From Arcobacter iocasae (GTDB lineage Bacteria > Campylobacterota > Campylobacteria > Campylobacterales > Arcobacteraceae): a stretch of 64,000 nt of DNA. The notes under the pieces were generated by a model. That model was not told the origin of the DNA. It saw nothing but the letters and a program-made list of their open reading frames with translations, and made no database searches. The stretch is taken from contig NZ_CP090177.1 in NCBI RefSeq assembly GCF_042214795.1, positions 682,001-746,000 of the forward strand, given 5' to 3'. Both the position numbers and the translations under genes were made by a program. Positions within the stretch are counted from its first letter, which is position 1; every line of letters starts with the position of its first letter. Below, one piece after another: positions 51,982-59,936 of the stretch.

Positions 51982-52706
51982 TAGTAAGCCTTAATCCAAA
52001 GCAATGCACCATTTTCTATAGGATACTCTTTGCCATCTTTATTTTTAATTTCACCCTCTTCAATTAAAGCTGCAAATCCCCACCATCCTTTGTGATTCAT
52101 TACAAAAGAAAAAATACCATTAGCATCAGTTTTAACAACTTGTGTCACATGACTGCTTGTTGGAGCTTTTAAATTAAAATCATTATATAGTTCAACTTCT
52201 ACTTCAACATTACTAGCTGGTTTACCATCGTGTAAAACTTTCCCTTGAAATAAATTACCCGCATATAAGCCAAAAGGTTTAACCATAGGTACTATTTCAT
52301 ACTTCAATCCAATAGGTTCATCCCAACCATCTTCTAAACCATAAGCACCAACAATTAGTTTTGGTACATGAATAATATATTTTCCTTCTGCTGGCTCAAA
52401 ATAAGGTTGTGGCTCAACAAAAAACTTATATATACCTGGCATATTTATTTTATATTTTGCACTCCATGATTTGTGGTCTAATTTAGTAGTTTCACTTACA
52501 GGTATTTTATTGGTATTACTATTTACAAATAATTTTGGCTTTTCCATTGTCATTCCATTTTGCTCAAAAGGATGTATAAAGGAAATATCAAAAGTAAGTG
52601 TTGAATCTTTTTTATCCTCAACAACATCAGTATTTGACATAAAAGTTAAGAAGTGAGCTTCTGATAGTGTAAGTAACATAATAAGAGTAGAAATAATTTT
52701 TAACAT
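51981..52706 (-). CDS. nikK: periplasmic NikK-type protein (DUF4198)
   Basis: The 241-residue protein has a signal peptide (LKIISTLIMLLTLSEA) followed by a mature N-terminus HFLTFMSNTDVV, with histidine near the start as in DUF4198 proteins. The rest is beta-rich with PGIYKFFVEPQPYFEPAEGK and a C-terminal WWGFAALIEEGE. In NikKMLQO systems this subunit is thought to pass nickel to NikM. The ATG at 52706 has AAAGGA six bases upstream; a longer reading from 52757 would cross the -10 box. Confidence 0.88.
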   Translation of the reverse strand: MLKIISTLIMLLTLSEAHFLTFMSNTDVVEDKKDSTLTFDISFIHPFEQNGMTMEKPKLFVNSNTNKIPVSETTKLDHKSWSAKYKINMPGIYKFFVEPQPYFEPAEGKYIIHVPKLIVGAYGLEDGWDEPIGLKYEIVPMVKPFGLYAGNLFQGKVLHDGKPASNVEVEVELYNDFNLKAPTSSHVTQVVKTDANGIFSFVMNHKGWWGFAALIEEGEIKNKDGKEYPIENGALLWIKAY

Positions 52707-52728
52707 GAGTTTCCTTTTTGTTTTGAAG

Positions 52729-52734
52729 ATTATA
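52729..52734 (-). promoter_or_regulatory. -10 box of the nikKMLQO operon with dyad at -35
   Basis: TATAAT on the minus strand lies 22 bases before the nikK ATG. TGCGTTAAAGCGCA at 52743-52756, an imperfect dyad, covers the -35 position and may be an operator for a metal-responsive repressor. Confidence 0.5.
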
Positions 52735-52799
52735 AATCCATCTGCGTTAAAGCGCACTAAATAAAAAAGACACTTATGTATTTTTAGAGAAATAATGAA

Positions 52800-52985
52800 G
52801 AATATATTTTATAGTACCGCATAAATACCATTATTCGGCATGGCGAGAATACATTTTTTACTGTGCTTTGTTCTATAACCCTGATTGTAGTGTAATCGTA
52901 ACGCAGTGGAAAAGCAGGATTAAGCGCATTGTTACCCTATTCGCCTAAACGAATTACAATTTTGGATAGAGATGTAATTCAAAAT
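52800..52985. other. GC-richer structured stretch upstream of nikK, nature unknown
   Basis: No gene is seen from 52757 to 53141. Inside lie a hairpin GAATTACA...TGTAATTC (52951-52980), an imperfect dyad TGCCGAATAA/TTATGCGGTA (on the minus strand near 52815-52845), and GTAAC/GTTAC arms around 52898-52935. Base composition is visibly richer in G and C than the flanks. I find no match to known riboswitch consensus segments. Confidence 0.4.
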
Positions 52986-52990
52986 ATCTT

Positions 52991-53011
52991 ATATCAATTT
53001 TTTATTGATAT
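52991..53011. other. perfect hairpin ATATCAAT / ATTGATAT
   Basis: An 8-base perfect stem with a TTTTT loop lies in the gap between the divergent nikK and 53142 genes. It could be an operator or a terminator. Confidence 0.4.
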
Positions 53012-53141
53012 CTCTTAGCTTGATACTTATATATATTTCCTATTATAAATACAATATAAAATATTTTAAATCTTTTTTTATGGATTAAGTTTAATTTTAT
53101 TGTTGAAAACTAAACTTTTAATAAAATATAAAGGAGCCCTA

Positions 53142-53495
53142 ATGATTGAAGCAGAAAAAATATATTTTAAGATAGATAATGTTTATTATAAGTTTATAAA
53201 TCCCAATGAATGTAAAGAGAAAGAATTAAAATTGTCTACTTTTAATATAAAAGAGTTTATTGATAAATGTCTTGAAGAAATAAATGATAAAAATAATGGC
53301 TCAACTAGTTTTTCTACTTCTTTAAATATACAATTTAAAAAAGTAGAAATAGTCCCACAATATAATATAACTCCAGAAAAAATAAAAGAGATAGTATATA
53401 ATAAGCTCTCAATTTCATACCATCAAGAAGCTGCAGAACTTAGTGGACTTTCATTTTTTATAATATTCTTAAGTATATTTTTTGGAATTCCATAA
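53142..53495 (+). CDS. small protein of unknown function with C-terminal membrane helix
   Basis: I do not recognise this 117-residue protein. The first 95 residues are charged and lysine-rich; the last 20 (LSGLSFFIIFLSIFFGIP) are hydrophobic, a likely tail anchor. The ATG at 53142 follows AAAGGAG by six bases, which makes it a credible gene; a TTG at 53100 would put the ribosome site inside. A hairpin follows. It sits in a small accessory patch between the nickel operon and yciI. Confidence 0.6.
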   Translation: MIEAEKIYFKIDNVYYKFINPNECKEKELKLSTFNIKEFIDKCLEEINDKNNGSTSFSTSLNIQFKKVEIVPQYNITPEKIKEIVYNKLSISYHQEAAELSGLSFFIIFLSIFFGIP

Positions 53496-53516
53496 GCTGA
53501 TGAAACTTGGAAACTT

Positions 53517-53537
53517 ATTCCTTCCTTTTTAAGGAAT
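53517..53537 (+). terminator. hairpin after the 53142 gene
   Basis: ATTCCTT-CCTTTTT-AAGGAAT is a 7-base perfect stem 21 bases past the stop. Only A-rich sequence follows, so termination may be weak. Confidence 0.4.
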
Positions 53538-53725
53538 GAAAAAAACAATCAATTGATGCGTATATTTACAAAAAAAGCCAAAGCACATGATAGTTCATAA
53601 TGAAGAATAATTTTAAAGAAATTTGTAGAATATTGTGATAATATTGGATTAAAAATACCAAAAGTTCTTTAGCTATGAAAAGATATATAAAATCACTAGA
53701 AAAAAAAGAAAGAAAGGGATATTAA

Positions 53726-54424
53726 GTGAAGAAAAATAAAATTATATTCTTTGTAAAAACTTTTGAAAAAAAAGAATATATGCTTGACTTTCTAAATGGA
53801 AAATTATATTTGAACAAATTATCTTATTTTAAAAAGATAGAAGAAGAATTAGAAAATAATAGAGCTGATGAGAAAGAAGGTTTATGTGCAGTCTTTCAAG
53901 CAAAAAACACTAAATTTGAGATAAATGGCTATCAATTAAAAGATATTGTCGGTCCAATTGAAATGAAAGATCCACTCATAGACAATATACATATATTATG
54001 TTTATTTGCTGGTAGTACAAATGAAGATAATATCATTGAAGGAAATAAATTTAAAAGAAATAAATTAGATGAAATTGCAAAAGATTTAAATATATCAGAT
54101 AATTTTAAAAATCTTGGGAAATATTGTGTACTAATACATAATACTTCAAAATTTATAGATAGAGTAGTAAAAACTGTTAAAAAATTGAACTATTATGCAA
54201 AAGCAGGATTAGTAAAGTACTATGATTATAATAGTTTTAATGGTTCATTCCAAAATTTAGATGCTGCTTTTAATAAAAGAAATCAATATAATCATCAAAA
54301 AGAGTATAGATTTGCAATAGATACAAATAATACTGTTAAAGAAGCACTCGTTCTAGATATAGGAAATATAGAAGATATAGCGACTCAGATTGATTTAACT
54401 GATTTAAAAATTAAATTTATATAG
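53726..54424 (+). CDS. unrecognised protein, DUF2971-like layout
   Basis: The 232-residue protein starts at a GTG with AAAGGGAT upstream. The N-terminal segment KLYLNKLSYFKKIEEELENN followed by RADEKEG, and a later H-Q-K-E-Y-R-F-A-I segment, recall DUF2971-type proteins, in which a short N-terminal 'layout' motif and an E-Y-R strand are conserved. The match is loose. There are no membrane helices or signal peptide. Its base composition is very AT-rich and it lies beside a MITE-like repeat, consistent with a transferred gene. A defence role is possible for such isolated genes but nothing here shows it. Confidence 0.6.
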   Translation: MKKNKIIFFVKTFEKKEYMLDFLNGKLYLNKLSYFKKIEEELENNRADEKEGLCAVFQAKNTKFEINGYQLKDIVGPIEMKDPLIDNIHILCLFAGSTNEDNIIEGNKFKRNKLDEIAKDLNISDNFKNLGKYCVLIHNTSKFIDRVVKTVKKLNYYAKAGLVKYYDYNSFNGSFQNLDAAFNKRNQYNHQKEYRFAIDTNNTVKEALVLDIGNIEDIATQIDLTDLKIKFI

Positions 54425-54435
54425 ATAGCTAAAAA

Positions 54436-54580
54436 CTCCGGGGACAGGATACATAATTACAAATTGAAGAAAAGTTTTTTAATAAAACTTACTCAATGAT
54501 TGCAATAGATTATAAAAAGAAACAGCCGGGAACAAATAGAACTATATTTAACTTAATAATTAAGTATCCTGCCCCGGAAT
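54436..54580. repeat. MITE-like element with CCGGGG-ended inverted repeats
   Basis: The left end CCGGGGACAGGATAC (54438-54452) is matched by GTATCCTGCCCCGG (54564-54577), with one base missing. The ends are about 140 bases apart and the inner flanks also pair loosely (ATAATTAC/TTAATTATT). No gene fits inside. The terminal CCGGGGACAG resembles ends associated with REP/RAYT-type elements; that link is inference. Confidence 0.65.
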
Positions 54581-54583
54581 TTT

Positions 54584-54618
54584 AAACCCTACAAAGTATC
54601 GATTTTATAGGGTTTTTT
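54584..54618. terminator. terminator hairpin between the 53726 gene and yciI
   Basis: AAACCCTA pairs with TAGGGTTT across a 16-base loop, followed by a T-run on the plus strand. It lies just past the convergent yciI stop and could serve both directions. Confidence 0.65.
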
Positions 54619-54629
54619 GTGATTATTTA

Positions 54630-54917
54630 TTAATCTTTAGGAAGTAACTTCACAGGAACGATTTGAAATTCATCCATATTCCATACATTGTTTGTAACAT
54701 ATGGCTCATTATCTATCCAATCATTTAATTCATCTTCTGTTTCAAAATCAACAAATAACGTAGAGCCAACCATTTGATCTTCTTCAATTAGAGCACCTGC
54801 ATTGATTATTTTACCTTCAGCTATAAGTTTTTTTGCACCTGCAACATGGGCATCTCTTACTTCTAATCTTTTATCAAGAGCATTATCATTATCATAAGCA
54901 ATTATTAAATATTGCAT
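54630..54917 (-). CDS. YciI family protein
   Basis: The 95-residue protein starts MQYLIIAYDNDNALDKRLEV and has HVAGAKKLIAEGKIINAGAL, with the conserved His and the later FVDFETEDELNDWIDNEPY. These are the features of the YciI/YCII family, a ferredoxin-like fold with a conserved His-Asp pair. Its function is not established. AAGGAA precedes the ATG. Confidence 0.88.
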   Translation of the reverse strand: MQYLIIAYDNDNALDKRLEVRDAHVAGAKKLIAEGKIINAGALIEEDQMVGSTLFVDFETEDELNDWIDNEPYVTNNVWNMDEFQIVPVKLLPKD

Positions 54918-54978
54918 TGTATTCCTTTAGGTTTATTTTAAGAAATAGCATTCTAGCATTAAAAAAATATGATATAAA

Positions 54979-55374
54979 TTATGTGTTAAAAAGAAGTCCC
55001 GAAGCAACGGCAAAACAGAAAGGATAAAGTATTACATTGAAGTATCTAAATAATAGTGTTATATTAATATTTATGGGCATTACTTCTTCTATTTTTGCTC
55101 CAGAAGAGAGTTTTTGCATCATGTTTAATTTAAAAGCCAAGTCAAAAAACTTGATAAGAATAATACTTGACATCCAAAAGCCATAATTAGATAAATAAAT
55201 GGATACAGCAAGTGTATAAAAGAATGTAACATGCAAGACAAAATATAAAAAGATATTTTTACTAAAGACTTGATAGTTATTATAAATTAGGCCATAAAGA
55301 TTGTCGTGTTTTTGCCAGTTTGACTCAAATAGTTCTAGAGCCATAAAAAGTAGTAATAAAGAGTATAAATCCAT
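54979..55374 (-). CDS. small membrane protein of unknown function
   Basis: The 131-residue protein has four predicted helices (about 2-14, 38-60, 62-80 and 104-128). I recognise no motif. It lies 36 bases after rpoC on the same strand, beyond a hairpin, so it may be read only through leaky termination. It is not an obvious part of the transcription operon. Confidence 0.6.
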   Translation of the reverse strand: MDLYSLLLLFMALELFESNWQKHDNLYGLIYNNYQVFSKNIFLYFVLHVTFFYTLAVSIYLSNYGFWMSSIILIKFFDLAFKLNMMQKLSSGAKIEEVMPININITLLFRYFNVILYPFCFAVASGLLFNT

Positions 55375-55386
55375 GATTAAATATCA

Positions 55387-55408
55387 CAATAGAGCAAAAG
55401 CTCTATTG
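55387..55408 (-). terminator. hairpin after rpoC
   Basis: A perfect 9-base stem, CAATAGAGC against GCTCTATTG, closes an AAAA loop two bases past the rpoC stop. Only a weak T-rich stretch follows on the minus strand. Confidence 0.6.
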
Positions 55409-55409
55409 C

Positions 55410-58400
55410 CTATTTTTCAGGTATGCTAAATTTGATTTTTTGATCTTTATAAAGACCAGTTCCAACTGGTATAGTTCTACCAATTACAACATTTTCTTTT
55501 AAGTCTTCTAATAAATCCATTTTAGCACTAATCGCAGCTTCTGTAAGAACTTTAGTAGTCTCTTGGAAAGATGCAGCAGAAATAATAGAATCAGATGTAA
55601 CCGCAGCTCTTGTAATACCTAATAATAAAGGATCAGCAATCGCAGGTTCTCCACCTAGTCTCATAATTCTTCTATTTTCAATTTGGAATCTTTTTTTAGA
55701 AACCATATCTCCCACGATAAACTTAGTATCTCCACCATCAAGAATAGAAACTTGTCTTAACATTTGAGATAAAATAACCTCAATATGTTTATCAGCAATA
55801 TTTACCCCTTGAGATCTATATACTTGTTGTACTTCAGAAACAATAAAGTAATGTAATGCTTTCTCACCTAAAATTCTTAATACATCATGAGAAGCAACTT
55901 GTCCATCAGTTAATGCCTCACCAGCATGAACAAACTCACCTTCATGTACTAAGATTTGTTTAGCTTTGTCAACTAAATACTCTACTTTGCTACCTTTATC
56001 ATCAGTTATGATAATTCTTTGTTTATTTCTTAAGCTTTTTCCAAAAGAAATTACACCATCAAAAGATGCTAATACAGCAATATTTTTTGGTCGTCTAGCT
56101 TCAAATAACTCAGATACTCTTGGAAGACCCCCAGTAATATCTTTTGATTTTTGAGAAGCTTTTGGAGTTTTACCAATGATATCAGCTATCTCAACTTTTT
56201 GTCCTTCTGAAACAAAAAGAGATGTTTTAGGGTCAAGGGTATATCTAATTAATTCATCAGATCCAGTTGCTAAAACAATAGTTGGTTTAAATCCAGCAGG
56301 AACATATTCATTAATAACTAATTTAGAAGTACCTGTTAAATCATCAAATTGCTCAGATGCTGTAATTCCTGGGATAATGTCTTCAAATGTTACAGTACCA
56401 GCTTTTTCTGAAATAGTTGGATTTGCATATGGATCCCATTCTGCAATAACAACTCTCTCATCAGCTTCTGGTTTAGAAAGAATAGTCTCTTTTTCAACTG
56501 CTGTATTATCATCTAATTCTATAACAGAACCTCTTGCAATATAGTGTCTTAATGCTTCTCTATCATCACCATCAACGATAACAGCAAAAAGTCCTTTATC
56601 TACAACTTTATCTCCAGCTTTAATATCTGGTCTTCTTTCTAAATAATCTCCAGTTAATTTATAGTATTTAACTGAACCTTTAGCTCCTGATGTAACTAAA
56701 GTAATAATAGGTGCACCATCTTCAACTTTTAATTCAGATGCAAAAGGAACTCGGTTTGGAACATTCCAACCGTCTTTAATCATCTCTACTATTGATTCAT
56801 TTGCTTCAACTTCTTCACCATCAGCATATGGTAAGTAAAGTTTACCTTCAATTTTACCAGATACCCCTGCTAGTTCATTTGGTCTTGCAACATCATTTTT
56901 TCTTAAATAGAATTTTTTCTCTTCTTTTCCATTAGTAATTGTTAAAATTGTCTCTTCATGTAGAGTCTCAGTTGTAATTTTACCTTTAAATGGTGCATTA
57001 ATTTTTGGTTCAACAAGTAAAATACCTGCATTTCTTCTATTTGCAACAATTATTTTATCAGCTTTAGAAACATAAGTTTTGATATTATAGTATCTAATAA
57101 ACCCTTCTTTATCAGCTCTTAATTCTCTCTCAGTTTGAGTTGCACTTGCAGTTCCCCCAACGTGGAAAGTTCTAAGTGTAAGCTGTGTTCCTGGCTCCCC
57201 AATTGATTGAGCAGCTAAAACCCCAACAGCTTCACCTGGATTTGCTTTTCTTTGCTCACCAAGGTTTAGACCATAACATTTTGAACACAATCCATTTTCT
57301 ATTTTACAAGTTAATGGTGTTCTAATTACTACAGATTTAACTTCTGAATCTTTTACAATTTTTGCATCTTCTTCAGTAATTAATGTACCTTCAGTAAATA
57401 ATATTTCATTAGATATTGGATCAATAATATCTTCTGCTATTACTCTACCTGTGATTCTTTCTTCTAAACTCTCAGTTAATTCATTACCACTTGATAAATC
57501 AGTGATTTCAATACCTTCGTGAGTTCCACAATCTTCAGCTGTAATTCTTACATTTTGAGATACATCAATTAGTTTTCTTGTTAAGTAACCCGCATTTGCA
57601 GTTTTAAGTGCAGTATCGGCAAGACCTTTTCTAGCTCCGTGAGTTGAAATAAAGTACTCAAGTACATTTAGACCCTCTTTAAAGTTAGAAATAATTGGTG
57701 TTTCAATAATAGAACCATCTGGCTTAGCCATAAGACCCCTCATACCTGCAAGTTGTCTAATTTGAGCAGCAGACCCTCTAGCACCTGAATCGGCCATCAT
57801 ATAAATAGAGTTAAATCCATTTTTATCAGTCTCAACTAATTCCATCATCTCTCGACCAAGTTTATTATTAACTTCTGTCCAGATATCAATAATTTTATTA
57901 TATCTTTCTTGCTCAGTTAATAAACCTTGCTCGAATTGTTTTTGAACTTCAATAACATCTTTTTTAGACTTAGCAATATGCGCAGGTTTAGTTTCTGGAA
58001 CTCTAATATCATCAATAGAAACAGAAATACCAGCATCAGTTGCATATCTAAAACCTAGGTTTTTAAGGTTATCCAAGAATCTTGGAGTAACTTCATATCC
58101 ACCATGTTTATAAATATAATCAACTAAAATACCAATATCTTTTTTCTTTAAAACTTTATTCCATAATTCTAAAGGAACAAAATCAGGTAAAATATTATGT
58201 ACAATTAGTCTTCCAACTGTTGTATGAATGATTTTGTCATTCATTTTTGTTCTAATTTTTGCATGTAAATCTACTTGTTTCATCTCTAAAGCAATAACTG
58301 CTTCATCAACACCAGTAAATAGTTTATGCTCACCTTTTACACCATCTTTTTCTAATGATAGATAATAAATACCTAAAATCATATCTTGCGAAGGAACAGC

Positions 58401-59936
58401 AATTGCTCTCCCTGATGCTGGTAAAAGAATATTCATAGAACTCATCATAAGAATTTTTGCTTCTGCAATAGCTTCTTGTGATAAAGGTACGTGAACTGCC
58501 ATCTGGTCACCATCGAAATCGGCATTAAATGCAGAACATACTAATGGGTGTAATTGAATAGCTTTTCCATCAATTAGCGTTGGGTGGAACGCTTGAATTG
58601 AAAGTTTATGAAGAGTTGGAGCTCTATTTAGCATAATTGGATATTCATCAACAATTTCACTTAAACATTCCCAAACTTCATTAGTCTCAGCTTCAATCAT
58701 TCTTTTTGCTGATTTTAATGTAGTTGCATAACCTTTTTCTTCTAGTTTTGCCATCAAGTGTGGTTTAAATAACTCTAAAGCCATTTTTTTAGGAATACCA
58801 CATTGATCCATATTTAAAGATGGTCCAACAACGATTACAGATCTTCCTGAGAAGTCAACTCTTTTACCAAGTAAATTCTGTCTAAATCGTCCTTGTTTAC
58901 CTTTAATAATTTCAGATAAAGATTTTAAAGGTCTTTTATTTGCACCTTTAACTGCATTTGCAGTTTTACCATTATCAAATAAAGCATCAACTGCTTCTTG
59001 AAGCATTCTTTTTTCATTTCTTTGAATGATTTCAGGAGCATCAAGTTCTGATAATCTTTTAAGTCTATTATTTCTGTTTATTACTCTTCTATAAAGGTCA
59101 TTTACATCAGATACAGCAAATTTTCCACCATCAAGTGAAACAAGAGGTCTTAAATCTGGTGGAAGAACTGGAAGTTGAGTTAACATCATCCATTCAGGTC
59201 TATTTCCAGAGTTAATAAAGTTTTCAACAACTTTTAATCTTTTGATAATAGTTTTAGTTTTAGCTTCTGATTTAGTAGATTTCATATCTTCTTTTAAGCT
59301 ATGTAATAATTCCATTAAATCAAGGTTTTCAAGTAAATCTCTTACAATTTGTCCACCCATATTAGCTTCAAAACCAGTATGTTCATAATGATCATAAATA
59401 GTTCTATATTGCTCTTCATTTAAAATGTCATATTTCATTACTTTTTTAGAATGTTCATTATCATAAAAAGCTTCACCTGGCTCATTTACGATATATGCCT
59501 CATAGTATAATACTCTTTCTAAATCTTTTAATTTAACACCAAGTAATGTACCAATTCTTGTAGGTAATGAACTTACCATCCAAATATGAGCAACAGGAGA
59601 TACTAAGTCAATATGTCCCATTCTGTGTCTTCGCACTTTTGCAGAAGTTACTTCAACCCCACATTTTTCACAAACAACACCTTTGTATCTCATTTTTTTG
59701 TATTTACCACAAAGACATTCGTAATCTTTTACTGGCCCAAAAATTTTCGCACAAAATAAACCATCTCTTTCAGGTTTTAATGTTCTATAATTAATTGTTT
59801 CAGGTTTTTTAACTTCTCCACAAGACCAAGAAAGAATCTTTTCTGGACTTGCTAGTCTTAATTGAAACGCTGAAAAATCTTGTGGTCTTTCTAACTCTTT
59901 TATCTCAATTGGTTCTAATACTGTATTTTTACTCAT
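55410..59936 (-). CDS. rpoC: RNA polymerase beta' subunit
   Basis: The 1,508-residue subunit has the N-terminal zinc site (CLCGK and CEKCG, about 70-92), the catalytic magnesium motif NADFDGDQMA in the middle of the protein, the second zinc site (CKIENGLCSKCYG), and the trigger-loop region with QSIGEPGTQLTLRTFH. It is longer than E. coli RpoC, as usual in Campylobacterota. It overlaps rpoB by 8 bases and is a separate gene, unlike the fused rpoBC of Helicobacter. Confidence 0.98.
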   Translation of the reverse strand: MSKNTVLEPIEIKELERPQDFSAFQLRLASPEKILSWSCGEVKKPETINYRTLKPERDGLFCAKIFGPVKDYECLCGKYKKMRYKGVVCEKCGVEVTSAKVRRHRMGHIDLVSPVAHIWMVSSLPTRIGTLLGVKLKDLERVLYYEAYIVNEPGEAFYDNEHSKKVMKYDILNEEQYRTIYDHYEHTGFEANMGGQIVRDLLENLDLMELLHSLKEDMKSTKSEAKTKTIIKRLKVVENFINSGNRPEWMMLTQLPVLPPDLRPLVSLDGGKFAVSDVNDLYRRVINRNNRLKRLSELDAPEIIQRNEKRMLQEAVDALFDNGKTANAVKGANKRPLKSLSEIIKGKQGRFRQNLLGKRVDFSGRSVIVVGPSLNMDQCGIPKKMALELFKPHLMAKLEEKGYATTLKSAKRMIEAETNEVWECLSEIVDEYPIMLNRAPTLHKLSIQAFHPTLIDGKAIQLHPLVCSAFNADFDGDQMAVHVPLSQEAIAEAKILMMSSMNILLPASGRAIAVPSQDMILGIYYLSLEKDGVKGEHKLFTGVDEAVIALEMKQVDLHAKIRTKMNDKIIHTTVGRLIVHNILPDFVPLELWNKVLKKKDIGILVDYIYKHGGYEVTPRFLDNLKNLGFRYATDAGISVSIDDIRVPETKPAHIAKSKKDVIEVQKQFEQGLLTEQERYNKIIDIWTEVNNKLGREMMELVETDKNGFNSIYMMADSGARGSAAQIRQLAGMRGLMAKPDGSIIETPIISNFKEGLNVLEYFISTHGARKGLADTALKTANAGYLTRKLIDVSQNVRITAEDCGTHEGIEITDLSSGNELTESLEERITGRVIAEDIIDPISNEILFTEGTLITEEDAKIVKDSEVKSVVIRTPLTCKIENGLCSKCYGLNLGEQRKANPGEAVGVLAAQSIGEPGTQLTLRTFHVGGTASATQTERELRADKEGFIRYYNIKTYVSKADKIIVANRRNAGILLVEPKINAPFKGKITTETLHEETILTITNGKEEKKFYLRKNDVARPNELAGVSGKIEGKLYLPYADGEEVEANESIVEMIKDGWNVPNRVPFASELKVEDGAPIITLVTSGAKGSVKYYKLTGDYLERRPDIKAGDKVVDKGLFAVIVDGDDREALRHYIARGSVIELDDNTAVEKETILSKPEADERVVIAEWDPYANPTISEKAGTVTFEDIIPGITASEQFDDLTGTSKLVINEYVPAGFKPTIVLATGSDELIRYTLDPKTSLFVSEGQKVEIADIIGKTPKASQKSKDITGGLPRVSELFEARRPKNIAVLASFDGVISFGKSLRNKQRIIITDDKGSKVEYLVDKAKQILVHEGEFVHAGEALTDGQVASHDVLRILGEKALHYFIVSEVQQVYRSQGVNIADKHIEVILSQMLRQVSILDGGDTKFIVGDMVSKKRFQIENRRIMRLGGEPAIADPLLLGITRAAVTSDSIISAASFQETTKVLTEAAISAKMDLLEDLKENVVIGRTIPVGTGLYKDQKIKFSIPEK

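Noticed and set aside
52890..52955. Integron attC site
   Set aside because: TAACGC and GCGCATTGTTA suggest bulged arms, but the R' and R'' core motifs do not fit and no cassette arrangement is visible.
52757..53141. Cobalamin, NiCo or Moco riboswitch upstream of nikK
   Set aside because: None of the conserved segments of these riboswitches is present, and the promoter next to nikK would bypass this region.
53600..53724. A protein-coding gene between 53495 and 53726
   Set aside because: The pieces are in different frames and broken by stops; at most it is a decayed remnant.
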